Below are positions 8,912 through 16,998 of a stretch of DNA of 64,000 nt, piece by piece. Origin of the DNA: Sandaracinaceae bacterium (lineage in GTDB: Bacteria > Myxococcota_A > Polyangia > Polyangiales > Houyiibacteriaceae); NCBI GenBank assembly GCA_016706685.1, contig JADJJE010000003.1:124001-188000 (forward strand), in the 5' to 3' direction. Position numbers and translations under genes: made by a program. Below the pieces are notes generated by a model that saw only the letters and a program-made list of their open reading frames with translations, did no database searches and was not told the origin of the DNA. Each line of letters starts with the position of its first letter. Position 1 is the stretch's first letter.

Positions 8912-9013
8912 GCCGGCTGATCGTCGGCCGCGCGACGACGATGCGGCGTGGGCGAGCCTGAATGGCCACGCCTCGGACCTCATCGCCGCAATCGCCCTCT
9001 GAAGCATTGCGGT

Positions 9014-9859
9014 TCACCCCATCATGTCCGCGGCATGCGGTGTGGCTGGCGAGTCGTCGGCGAAGCTGACCCAGTCTGCGTCGAAGCGCTGGTACTTCTC
9101 GATGTCAGCGAGCGCGAGCGCGCTGGTCGCGTTCACCTCGACGCCGACGCACTCGATCCCGGGCCCGAACTGCTCCCAGAACTTCTCCACCAACGTCTCC
9201 AGCGCGGCCTTCTTCTTGGCCCATGCTGGGTCTTTGGTCGCCCCCGCAGGTGCCGCCACGATCAGGTGGACCCGGTACGCCTTGTCGTCGCTCAGCTCGA
9301 CCTGAGTGTTGAGTCGCAGGTAGACGCCTTGCACCCACTGGCTCTGGCCTTCGAGGAGGCTGGTCCAGTCCCTCATCTTCGACCGCCAGCGCGCATCGAA
9401 GGCCGTTGGAAATGCAGCACGGATGTAGCGCTTGGCGAGCCACTCGGCGATCAGCCTGCGCGGCTTGCCGTCGAGCACACATCGGGGCGCCTCCAACGCG
9501 AGCAGCTCGCGGGGCATGGACCAACGCTCGTGGACTTTCACGGCGAGCACCACCTCGCCACCAGCGCCGTCGCTCACCGCAAGCTGCATCTCCCGTGGGT
9601 TGCGGCCCCACACCTGCTGCTTGTCGGGCTTCTTCTGCTGGACGACAGCAGCGCGGAGCACCTCGACGGTCGGCTCCTTCTCGAGCTTCCCATTCAAGAC
9701 GTCGCAGTCGTGGCTCGTGACGATCAGCCAGTCGCTATCGGCGAAGGCAATCCCGTTCGGCGCGAGCTTGCGCACATCAGCGGCAAGACTCACCCCCAGC
9801 ACGGCCCCTTGTCGCCAGCCGTGCTGCTCGATCGCGCTGGCATCGAACGCGGTCGACAT
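9014..9859 (-). CDS. Hypothetical protein, third gene of the TIGR04255 trio
   Basis: The 281-aa soluble protein has an N-terminal part with a striking WLIVTSHDCDVLN segment (about residues 44-56) and a C-terminal part with charged helices (DPAWAKKKAALETLVEKFWE). The His-Asp-Cys-Asp cluster could be a metal or catalytic site, but I know of no verified function. It begins six bases after the stop of the HTH gene at 9866, so the two are almost certainly co-transcribed. No membrane segment or signal peptide is visible. Confidence 0.75.
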   Translation of the reverse strand: MSTAFDASAIEQHGWRQGAVLGVSLAADVRKLAPNGIAFADSDWLIVTSHDCDVLNGKLEKEPTVEVLRAAVVQQKKPDKQQVWGRNPREMQLAVSDGAGGEVVLAVKVHERWSMPRELLALEAPRCVLDGKPRRLIAEWLAKRYIRAAFPTAFDARWRSKMRDWTSLLEGQSQWVQGVYLRLNTQVELSDDKAYRVHLIVAAPAGATKDPAWAKKKAALETLVEKFWEQFGPGIECVGVEVNATSALALADIEKYQRFDADWVSFADDSPATPHAADMMG

Positions 9860-9865
9860 CGCTGG

Positions 9866-10627
9866 TCAATCCTTCGGCCAATCGCGGAGAGCGACGTTGA
9901 GGGCAAGGTTGGTCTTACGCTGTTCGGCGGTGGGCTCCTCGAACCCAAGAGCACGCAAGCGCTCCTCACGAGCCAGCCGGCCGCGGCCCGCCTCGGCCTC
10001 CAACGCCTTCGCCTCTGCGAGGACCTTGGCGATGTGCACCTCATCGAGCGTGTCGGCCTTCAGCAGCTCGAGCAGCGACGGCTCGCCATCCTTCAGGGAC
10101 TCGCGCATGAAGCGCGGGCTGAGTGCGTGGGCCGCCGTCACGCCTGCATCCGCAACGAGCCGCGCCAGCAAAATGAGGCGCTGCGTGTTGGCGGCGTTCG
10201 GCTCCTTGCCGCCGAGCCAGTCATACAGCGTTGGGCGCGACACCCGGAGCACCTCGGCGAGCAGCGACTTGTTCAGCGACAGCGCGGCGAGCAGCTCCAG
10301 TGCCTGCTCCGCCGACGACATCCGCAGCACCGTCTGTCGAGTGGTCGGACGGGCGCCTTCCGCCGGAACTCGAGGCGCCAGGGCGGGCGAGTTGCGCGCC
10401 ATCCCACGAGAGTCGAACACCGTGGGGCTCGTGCCCACGTGGGGCAGGTAGGGCCCATAGCCGCTGTCGAAGGCGATGACCCCCGCGCTCCCGCGGGACA
10501 TCGAACGCAGCAACGCCTGCTGCAACGACCCATCGGTGCTCAGTGCGCGCTCGCGCTCACGATCCACGAGCGCAACGACCTCACCAGCGCCGCCGCTCGA
10601 TCCATATGGCCCGATGACCAGGTTCAT
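9866..10627 (-). CDS. Helix-turn-helix protein (Xre/MbcA-type antitoxin-like)
   Basis: The 253-aa protein starts at ATG 10627, overlapping the stop of the TIGR04255 gene as ATGA. A helix-turn-helix lies in the middle (about residues 110-155: LNKSLLAEVLRVSRPTLYDWL, then NTQRLILLARLV), as in antitoxins of the Xre/MbcA/ParS group. The N-terminal 100 residues are low in predicted structure. The C-terminal 90 residues are strongly helical and charged and may form a coiled coil. I infer a DNA-binding regulator of its own operon, and possibly of the divergent plus-strand operon that begins near 11601. It is longer than simple antitoxins, so it may have an added partner-binding region. Confidence 0.7.
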   Translation of the reverse strand: MNLVIGPYGSSGGAGEVVALVDRERERALSTDGSLQQALLRSMSRGSAGVIAFDSGYGPYLPHVGTSPTVFDSRGMARNSPALAPRVPAEGARPTTRQTVLRMSSAEQALELLAALSLNKSLLAEVLRVSRPTLYDWLGGKEPNAANTQRLILLARLVADAGVTAAHALSPRFMRESLKDGEPSLLELLKADTLDEVHIAKVLAEAKALEAEAGRGRLAREERLRALGFEEPTAEQRKTNLALNVALRDWPKD

Positions 10628-11439
10628 TGCCACACCTCGATCGCCTTCGCGGAGACGACGTGCTCGTGGAACGTCTCGATCAGGTGGTCGTGCATCACGT
10701 AGGCGCGCGCCGTCACCCACTCAGCGCTGGGATCGAACTTGCCCTCGATGAAGTGGTCCATGTCCACCAGCGTCACGAGCTCACCGGGCTGGGCGCGCGA
10801 CTGGAACTTCGGCGCGCCGCCGATGAGATCGGGTGGCAGGTCGAACCCCTGATCGTTCTGGGCCACACGCAGGACCATCGTTCCGGGAGTATCGCCCACG
10901 TTGGTGCGACCGACACTCTCGACGTGCAGCCGGTGCGACCCCGTCGTAAAGGGCGCGTCCGACGCGCCGTGAAAGCCGGGCCGCAGGTAGTCGCGAAAGC
11001 TCTCGCCGTCGCCTGGCCGGATGAGGTCGATGTAGCGGAGGCCGACGCGCTGGATGAGGCCGAGCTTGTCCTGCTCGCTCTCTTCGAGGACGGTCTTCAC
11101 GGCGGCCTCGAGCTTCTCGGCAAAGCCCTCGAAGCGCTCGTACGCGGTGGTCTGGAGCACGACGCTGTCCTGGAGGACCGTCACGCTCCACTGCTCGTCC
11201 TTGGTCCGATACTCCCAACGGTCCTGCTCGACGATGTCGACACCAGCAGGCGTGATGGTGAGCTGCTGGATCTTCCCCGCGCGCTCGATGGGGAAGCCGT
11301 GCCGCCGAAACGCCTCCTGGATGCCAGGGATGTAGTCGCCCATCTTGCGCACTGGACTGAACCGCACCTGGCAGAGCACGAGGACGAGCGGGTTCTTGCT
11401 GAGCGGGACGTACCGGCAGTTCCTCTTTGTCTTCGTCAT
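10624..11439 (-). CDS. TIGR04255 family protein
   Basis: The 271-aa protein from ATG 11439 has GGAG six bases upstream. The N-terminus NPLVLVLCQVRFSPV, the alternating hydrophobic beta pattern, and the LGLIQRVGLRYIDLI segment near the middle match the widespread but functionally uncharacterised TIGR04255 family, which is patchily distributed and often found in accessory regions. Length is normal for the family. It is first of three coupled minus-strand genes and divergent from the methylase/ATPase operon. No catalytic motif is evident. Confidence 0.75.
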   Translation of the reverse strand: MTKTKRNCRYVPLSKNPLVLVLCQVRFSPVRKMGDYIPGIQEAFRRHGFPIERAGKIQQLTITPAGVDIVEQDRWEYRTKDEQWSVTVLQDSVVLQTTAYERFEGFAEKLEAAVKTVLEESEQDKLGLIQRVGLRYIDLIRPGDGESFRDYLRPGFHGASDAPFTTGSHRLHVESVGRTNVGDTPGTMVLRVAQNDQGFDLPPDLIGGAPKFQSRAQPGELVTLVDMDHFIEGKFDPSAEWVTARAYVMHDHLIETFHEHVVSAKAIEVWQ

Positions 11440-11451
11440 ACGGGGCTCCAC

Positions 11452-11479
11452 ACTATATTGAAGTTTACGCTCTAGGCAA
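11452..11479 (-). promoter_or_regulatory. Candidate promoter of the TIGR04255 trio
   Basis: On the minus strand TTGCCT (11474-11479) and TATAGT (11452-11457) are separated by 16 bases. This would start transcription only a few bases before the GGAG site of the gene at 11439. The upstream tandem repeat overlaps the -35 element, consistent with repression. Confidence 0.35.
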
Positions 11480-11493
11480 CACTCTAGGCTACA
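11470..11493 (+). repeat. Tandem 12-bp repeat in the divergent promoter region
   Basis: Two adjacent 12-mers, CTCTAGGCAACA and CTCTAGGCTACA, differ at one position. They lie in the AT-richer 161-base gap between the TIGR04255 trio and the plus-strand operon and overlap the -35 element proposed for the trio. They are most simply read as a double binding site for a regulator, possibly the HTH protein at 9866-10627. The rest of the gap up to 11600 shows no gene. Confidence 0.5.
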
Positions 11494-11600
11494 CGCCTGT
11501 TCCCACCCTCTGGCCGGCAACGCTCAACGGATGTAACCCGTGCACGTGTGGACTCACAAAATCACTTTGCACACGCCGAGCGCCGTGTCATTGTTGGTTT

Positions 11601-12983
11601 GTGAGCACGCACGTGTCAGCAACTTTCGTCCCCCCGGACCTGTTGAGTACCGCCCCAGGCTGGGTGCCAGCGTGCTTCGCCGGCACGACTGCGGTCGCTC
11701 TTCGTGCAGGCGTCGGCGGCCACAGCATCCACGAGCTGGGGGGCGAAATCCTCGAGGGCTGGCGCGTGAGCGAGACACCGACAGCGCTCGACTACGATCC
11801 CCGCGCGGCCTCCGCCCCGGTCTATCGCCAAACCAACATCCAGGCGCTGCGCATCCAGCTCGGGGCCCAGCACTGGGCCTCGCCGCACATCGAGGGGCGC
11901 TGGTGTGTGCGGCCTGGGGACGTGGTGCTGAACAAGCTCGCCCCGGTCCGCGCAGCGTTCGTCTCCCCGGCCGCCAAGCGCCACCCCGTCGACGGCAACA
12001 CGCTGATCGTACGCAACCTGGCGCCTGCAGAAGCGGCGTGGGTCGCACTGTGCCTCAACCATTCGGGCTACGAACGCCTCGTGCTCCTCGACTCGGGCGT
12101 CCTGGCCCGTGTCGGGATGAAAGCGCTCGCCGCGCTGCGCGTGCCGCCGGCGCCGCCAGAGATGGATGGCCTCTCGGCCCGCCTGCGCGAAGCCCTCGAC
12201 GGCCAGACGCTGGCGAGCGAGGCGATGCACCACGTCCGCACCGAGGCCAACGAACTGACGAGCACGGCCCCGACGACGCCCCCACGGCGTACCGGAGCGT
12301 GGTTCGCACGGGACGCCCTGACCCACGATAGCTGGCTGCCCACGGCGACCGCGCTGCGCGCCGAACAGGCCAGCCTCGCCGAGGATCTGGGGTGGGTCGC
12401 CGTCGCTGAGCTGGCATCGTGGGACCACCGTGCCCGTCTCACGCATGCTCCCGAGTCTGCGCGAGCGCTGCGTCTCCGCGACGTCGGCGAGGACCTGTTC
12501 GTCGCCGCGACCGACGACGAAAAAGAGGATCTCGTCCCCAGCCGCACGCTGGCTCAACCCCTCGTTCATGGCGAGGTGCTGCTCTCGACACTCGGCAGCA
12601 GCTTCCGCACCGCCTACGTGGACGAGGACGTCCCGCAGAACACCTTCCCGGCCGACGGGTGGGTGCGCGTGCGCTTCCGCGAGACCCCGGCTGCGTGGGC
12701 ACTTCTGCTCTCGACCGACGCAGCCCGCTCGCAGGCGGCGCGGCTCGTGGTGGGGTCGGTGCAGCAGTTCGTTCCGCCCGACGCGCTGCGCTCGCTGCGA
12801 GTGCCGGTGCCGCCGCGTGAGGTGCGCGATCGCTGGCAGCGCACCGTAGAGCGTCATCACGCACAGCGTCGCACGCAGGACCGCCAGTGGGCATCGCTCA
12901 TGACCGAGATGACCAGCGTGTTCGAGGCGGCTCACCGACCTTTCATGGTGACGCGCCCGCGTGCCGAGGAGGGGTTCCAATGA
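11601..12983 (+). CDS. hsdS: Type I restriction-modification specificity (S) subunit-like protein, first copy
   Basis: The start is uncertain: GTG 11601 or GTG 11613 begins the conserved part, no ATG is close and no clear ribosome-binding site is seen. The 460-aa product has two target-recognition halves, each with S-subunit signatures. The first has GDVVLNKLAP and DGNTLIVRNL; the second has LVHGEVLLSTLGSS and a repeat of the VPPAP/VPVPP loop that precedes the spacer helices. S subunits choose the sequence methylated by HsdM. Unlike the second S gene (15448), its spacer helices are short and it is separated from hsdM by a small gene. It is the first gene of the large plus-strand operon. Confidence 0.75.
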   Translation: MSTHVSATFVPPDLLSTAPGWVPACFAGTTAVALRAGVGGHSIHELGGEILEGWRVSETPTALDYDPRAASAPVYRQTNIQALRIQLGAQHWASPHIEGRWCVRPGDVVLNKLAPVRAAFVSPAAKRHPVDGNTLIVRNLAPAEAAWVALCLNHSGYERLVLLDSGVLARVGMKALAALRVPPAPPEMDGLSARLREALDGQTLASEAMHHVRTEANELTSTAPTTPPRRTGAWFARDALTHDSWLPTATALRAEQASLAEDLGWVAVAELASWDHRARLTHAPESARALRLRDVGEDLFVAATDDEKEDLVPSRTLAQPLVHGEVLLSTLGSSFRTAYVDEDVPQNTFPADGWVRVRFRETPAAWALLLSTDAARSQAARLVVGSVQQFVPPDALRSLRVPVPPREVRDRWQRTVERHHAQRRTQDRQWASLMTEMTSVFEAAHRPFMVTRPRAEEGFQ

Positions 12984-13360
12984 TGCCGCGCCAGGCCGAA
13001 GAGTTGCTCTCTCACCTGAAGCTGACGTCGCTCGGCCTCGACGAGCTGCACGCGCGCGCGCGCCTCTCGGGCAGCGCGTGGACGCGCGACCAGCTGGAGC
13101 TCTTCCTGTGCTGCGCGCGCGGCGTCACGCGAGACGGAACGGGCGGGTTCCACATCGTCGCGGCCAGCGCCGAAGACGAACTCGCAGCCGCCATCGTGGA
13201 TGCCGTACGCTCGTTCGCGGGCAAGCCCGTGCCGGCCGCGCAGGTCCGCGCGCGCCTTCCCCAACACTTCGTGACGACCGACGAGCAGGTGCTCGCCATC
13301 GCTCGACGCACCGCTGGGCTCGAGGTCTTCGGCCCGAAGCTCATCCGCATCGCCCCATAG
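12980..13360 (+). CDS. Small winged-helix-like protein between S and M genes
   Basis: The 126-aa protein starts at ATG 12980, overlapping the S gene stop (ATGATG). Two successive helical modules (residues 3-50 and 65-120), the second ending in GLEVFGPKLIRI, look like paired winged-helix domains. There are no membrane segments. It could be a DNA-binding accessory subunit of the methylase complex or a small regulator. No family assignment is possible by eye. Confidence 0.75.
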   Translation: MMPRQAEELLSHLKLTSLGLDELHARARLSGSAWTRDQLELFLCCARGVTRDGTGGFHIVAASAEDELAAAIVDAVRSFAGKPVPAAQVRARLPQHFVTTDEQVLAIARRTAGLEVFGPKLIRIAP

Positions 13361-13378
13361 GCGCTCAGGAGTCCACGC

Positions 13379-15448
13379 ATGGCCACCAAGAAGAAGCAGC
13401 AACAGCAAACGGCGCACACGGCGCCGGTCGCCTCCGAAGAGAGCAGCGTCCTCAAGTCGATCGTCCACCGGCTCTCGGCCGGAGGCTTCGATCAGTCTCT
13501 GGGCCTGAGGGCCAGCGAGCCCGGTATGTCGGCCGCCCTTGTCTGGGGTCACCACGACGGCACCGTCACGCCGCGCATCTTGGCGCTCGTCTTGCCCGCG
13601 GGCGCATGGGGCCGCGCCAACGCCGACGATGTGCTGGTGCACGCGTACTCGCTCCCGGAGCCCGAGACAGAAGCCGACCAGTTCCCGCAGTTCGCCATCG
13701 TGAAGGACGCCGAGGACAAGCTCGAGGCCCTCTTCGACCTCGCGTACCCGCCGCACCAGATCGACCGGCTGCCGAGTCTCTCGGAGATCAACGACTACAA
13801 GCGCATCAAGGCCGACCCCACCTACCGCTGGTCGATGCGCATGTACGACCGCCTGATGAAGGGCTTCAACGCGCTGCACGAGCGCATCTACCAGACGCAC
13901 AAAGACCGGGTGAACGGCAAGAACGACATCATCGAGGAGGTGGCCAAACTGCTCTTCCTCGAGTCGTTCCGACTGCACCACGATGACGGCTCGAGCGCGC
14001 TCACCTTCGAGCACCAGGGCAAGCAGCTGAGTCTAAAGGACGTCTTCTCCTCGGCGTACGTGAAGGCGAACGGCGCCAGGGCCGTCGCGGAGATCCAGTC
14101 CGCGTTCGAGCGCTTCAAGCTGCACCCCGACTACGTCGTCACCGACGACGCCGGCGAGAAGCACGCCATCTTCGACAAGAACGCCCACCTGCGCCTAGAG
14201 CAACCCGGCAACTACGAAGCGGTGCTGTCGCTCATCCAGGACCTCGGCCCGGTCACAGACAACCAGGGCAACGTGGTGGACAAGCGGGGCACGCTCGCTC
14301 ACATCGCGGCCGATGTGCTGGGCCGTGCCTTCGACGTGTTCCTGCGCGCCAACTTCGAGTCGAAGGGCGGCCTCGGCATCTACCTCACACCGGCGCCGGT
14401 GAAGCAGGCGATGCTGGCACTCGCGTTCCACGACATCAAGGAGAGCACGGAGGACGCCGCGCGCCTCGTGGCTCGCGACGGCAAGGGCCGCCCCGCCTTC
14501 CGCTTCTGCGACCCTGCGTGTGGCAGCGGCGGCTTCCTCTCGGTGGCGCTGAGCCACCTGCGGCGCACGCTCGACGAGCTCGGTGGCAAGGCCACGGCCA
14601 CTGACGAGGCGAAGAAGAAGCTCTTCGCGGAGATGTGCGAACACAGCTTCGTCGGCGCGGACTCTTCGCCCCAGATGGTGATGCTCGCCCGCGTGAACAT
14701 GGCGCTGCTCGGTGCGCCCAAGGCCCGCATCTTCTACACGCAGAACTCGCTCACCAGTCCGCAGCTCGAGCCCGGCACCTTCGACCTCATCTGCACCAAC
14801 CCGCCCTTCGGCACGCCCAAGTTCAGCAAGGGGCAGGACGCGAGCAAGAAGAACTACGAGGAGGGGATGCAGAAGATCCTCGAGACGTACCGCTCGGATC
14901 TGTCGGAGCGTGCGGGCCGCGGTGGCGGGCTCGACTACTCGCCCACGGTCACGGGCCTGGCGATGGGCGGATCACCCAACAGCAAGGGCGTCTGGAAGGC
15001 GGCGTCGACCAACACCGATCCGGCGGTGCTCTTCATCGACCGCTGCCTGCAGCTGCTCAAGCCGGGCGGGCGCTTGCTGATCGTCTTGCCCGACGGCGTG
15101 CTCTGCAACTCCGGCGACCGCTACGTGCGAGAGTACATCATGGGCACGAAGGACGAGGCGACCGGCGAGTTTCACGGTGGCAAGGCCATCGTGAAGGGCG
15201 TCATCAGCCTGCCCTCCGACGCCTTCAAGCTCTCGGGCACGGGCGCCAAGACCAGCGTGCTCTACGTGCAGAAGCGCCACGCGCGCAAAGACGACCCCGA
15301 GAAGTTCCAGGACGAGCCGCAGACCGACGTGTTCATGGCCGTGGCCGAGACGCTCGGCTACGTGGTGAAGAACAACGTCGAGGACTACAGCGCGGGCGTC
15401 CCGAACGACCTGGCCGCCATCGTTGGCGTCTACGTGCGGGGGGAGTGA
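13379..15448 (+). CDS. hsdM: Type I-like N6-adenine DNA methyltransferase (M subunit)
   Basis: The 689-aa protein has a good GGAG site before ATG 13379. A lysine/glutamine-rich start is followed by a helical N-terminal domain (about 30-340) and the methylase core, with SAM-binding motif I DPACGSGGF at 378-386 and catalytic NPPF at 474-477, the signature of N6-adenine methylation. The C-terminal part (VIVLPDGVL, then a VISLPSDAFKLSGTGAKTS-type stretch) is typical of HsdM. It is longer than classical HsdM (about 500 aa). The frame stops in TGATG overlap with the second S gene, so M and S are made together. No restriction (HsdR) subunit follows, so methylation probably marks self DNA for the other operon products. 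Confidence 0.9.
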   Translation: MATKKKQQQQTAHTAPVASEESSVLKSIVHRLSAGGFDQSLGLRASEPGMSAALVWGHHDGTVTPRILALVLPAGAWGRANADDVLVHAYSLPEPETEADQFPQFAIVKDAEDKLEALFDLAYPPHQIDRLPSLSEINDYKRIKADPTYRWSMRMYDRLMKGFNALHERIYQTHKDRVNGKNDIIEEVAKLLFLESFRLHHDDGSSALTFEHQGKQLSLKDVFSSAYVKANGARAVAEIQSAFERFKLHPDYVVTDDAGEKHAIFDKNAHLRLEQPGNYEAVLSLIQDLGPVTDNQGNVVDKRGTLAHIAADVLGRAFDVFLRANFESKGGLGIYLTPAPVKQAMLALAFHDIKESTEDAARLVARDGKGRPAFRFCDPACGSGGFLSVALSHLRRTLDELGGKATATDEAKKKLFAEMCEHSFVGADSSPQMVMLARVNMALLGAPKARIFYTQNSLTSPQLEPGTFDLICTNPPFGTPKFSKGQDASKKNYEEGMQKILETYRSDLSERAGRGGGLDYSPTVTGLAMGGSPNSKGVWKAASTNTDPAVLFIDRCLQLLKPGGRLLIVLPDGVLCNSGDRYVREYIMGTKDEATGEFHGGKAIVKGVISLPSDAFKLSGTGAKTSVLYVQKRHARKDDPEKFQDEPQTDVFMAVAETLGYVVKNNVEDYSAGVPNDLAAIVGVYVRGE

Positions 15449-16998
15449 TGGGTTCGTTCATACGCCTGCCACCGCGCGCGCTCGACGGCCGAATCGACGC
15501 AACGTACTACCGACCCGAGTATGTCGCTAACGCGCAGCGGCTTGCGTCGTCGGCCATTGGTTGCTCCGACCTGAGCAGCCTCGTTTCAAATGGACGACGG
15601 ACGCTCTACTTCGGCACCACGACCCTCGAGGGTGACGAGGCGCCTCCCGACTGGGTGCCGTTCCTAACCTCCGACGACCTTGGTGACGAAGGCTTCTTCA
15701 TCGAGACCCGCGCGCGCCGTCGCGTATCGCCTGCGTTTCTCGCGGACTATCCGGCTGGTCGCCTTCGGTCGGGCGAGTTGCTCGTGAAGGTGAAGGGCCC
15801 GAACCAGACCACCGCGTACGTCGACACCGCTCCGGAATACCCGGTGCTGGTCAGCGGCACGATCTGGGGAGGGTTGGTGCGCAGGGACGTCGTCGACCCG
15901 TACTACTTGGTGGCGGCTCTGTCGTGCCCGTATGCAGCGATGGCGCGGACCAGACTTCGCACAAACCTCAACGTCGAGTTCTTGGGTGCCGAGGATCTTC
16001 TTTCGCTCTCCCTGCTCACGCCAGACAAGTTCGCCCAGCGCTACATCGGCGACAAGGTCCGGCGAGCCGAGCGGCTGCGTGAGCGCACGCGCCGGCTCGA
16101 AGACGCTGTAGCAACTGCGCACGCGCAGTACATCATTCCGCCGACCGGAATCGACTTCGCGAAGCGCACGCGCCGGCTTGCCGCGCGCTCGCTCACGGAG
16201 CGCCTCGACGCCCACTTCTACCCGTCTGCGGTAGAGCAGTACTTCCGGCAGCTGGGCGATCCGACCCGGTCGCTTGAGTGCGTGTGCTCCCTCGTGGTCA
16301 ACGGCCAGAGCCTGCCCGAAGCGGAGCAGGGCGTGCGGCAGGCGACGGTCACGAACCTCGGACGCAGCTTCGTGGAGGGCTCGCTGCGCATCGTCGAACG
16401 CCCCGCCGATAGCTCACGCGCGCTCGCACCACATGACCTGCTGCTCTGCAATGCCGCTCACAACAAGAGCTACATCGGGCGCGACGTCACATATTCGCAA
16501 GTTGACGGAGCGTACCCCTCGACCGAGGTCATGGTCGTGCGCGTCGACCGGACACAGCTCCCAGCGTCGTTCGTCCGCCACTACCTGAAGACAGAGATCG
16601 GCCACCTGCAGGTCCAGTCGACGATCCGCGGCATCACGGCACACTCGTATCCGACGGACGTGAGGTTGCTCGAGATTCCCATCCCGACGGTACCGGATGC
16701 TGATCGCGAAGCGTGGTTCGCGACCGACGACCAGATGCTTCTGGCTGGTCACTGTTTCGACGCTGCGAAGGCCCTGACGAGTGTCGCGACGACCTTGGTT
16801 GAGAACCTGATCGACGGCCGCCTCACTGAGGCCGACCTCGTCGCCGCGCAGAAGGCGCTTGAGGTCGGCGACCGCAGCGCGGATCGCGAGATCCTGAGGG
16901 GCCTTCGACAGAGCGATGCGCCGGACGCCCAGCAGCTCATCGCCGACGTCGACGTGCTGTATGCGCTCCTTGATGGCTCGGAAGTAGAGGACGCATGA
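15448..16998 (+). CDS. hsdS: Type I restriction-modification specificity (S) subunit, second copy
   Basis: The start is ATG 15448, overlapping the methylase stop; the frame is open further upstream, but that part is antiphase to hsdM. The 516-aa product has a first recognition domain, a central spacer with the characteristic IGDKVRRAERLRERTRRLE helix (about residues 204-222), a second recognition domain beginning near LECVCSLVVNGQSLP, and a distal helix (LVENLIDGRLTEADLVAAQK). This is a clear HsdS organisation. It is the obvious direct partner of the adjacent methylase. The role of a second, more divergent S gene at 11601 is unclear; alternative specificity or a sensor role are possible. Confidence 0.88.
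   Translation: MGSFIRLPPRALDGRIDATYYRPEYVANAQRLASSAIGCSDLSSLVSNGRRTLYFGTTTLEGDEAPPDWVPFLTSDDLGDEGFFIETRARRRVSPAFLADYPAGRLRSGELLVKVKGPNQTTAYVDTAPEYPVLVSGTIWGGLVRRDVVDPYYLVAALSCPYAAMARTRLRTNLNVEFLGAEDLLSLSLLTPDKFAQRYIGDKVRRAERLRERTRRLEDAVATAHAQYIIPPTGIDFAKRTRRLAARSLTERLDAHFYPSAVEQYFRQLGDPTRSLECVCSLVVNGQSLPEAEQGVRQATVTNLGRSFVEGSLRIVERPADSSRALAPHDLLLCNAAHNKSYIGRDVTYSQVDGAYPSTEVMVVRVDRTQLPASFVRHYLKTEIGHLQVQSTIRGITAHSYPTDVRLLEIPIPTVPDADREAWFATDDQMLLAGHCFDAAKALTSVATTLVENLIDGRLTEADLVAAQKALEVGDRSADREILRGLRQSDAPDAQQLIADVDVLYALLDGSEVEDA

Noticed and set aside
14635..15447. N-terminal extension of the second S gene inside the methylase gene
   Set aside because: The frame is open there by chance; the methylase frame carries the catalytic motifs and the TGATG overlap fixes the S start at 15448.
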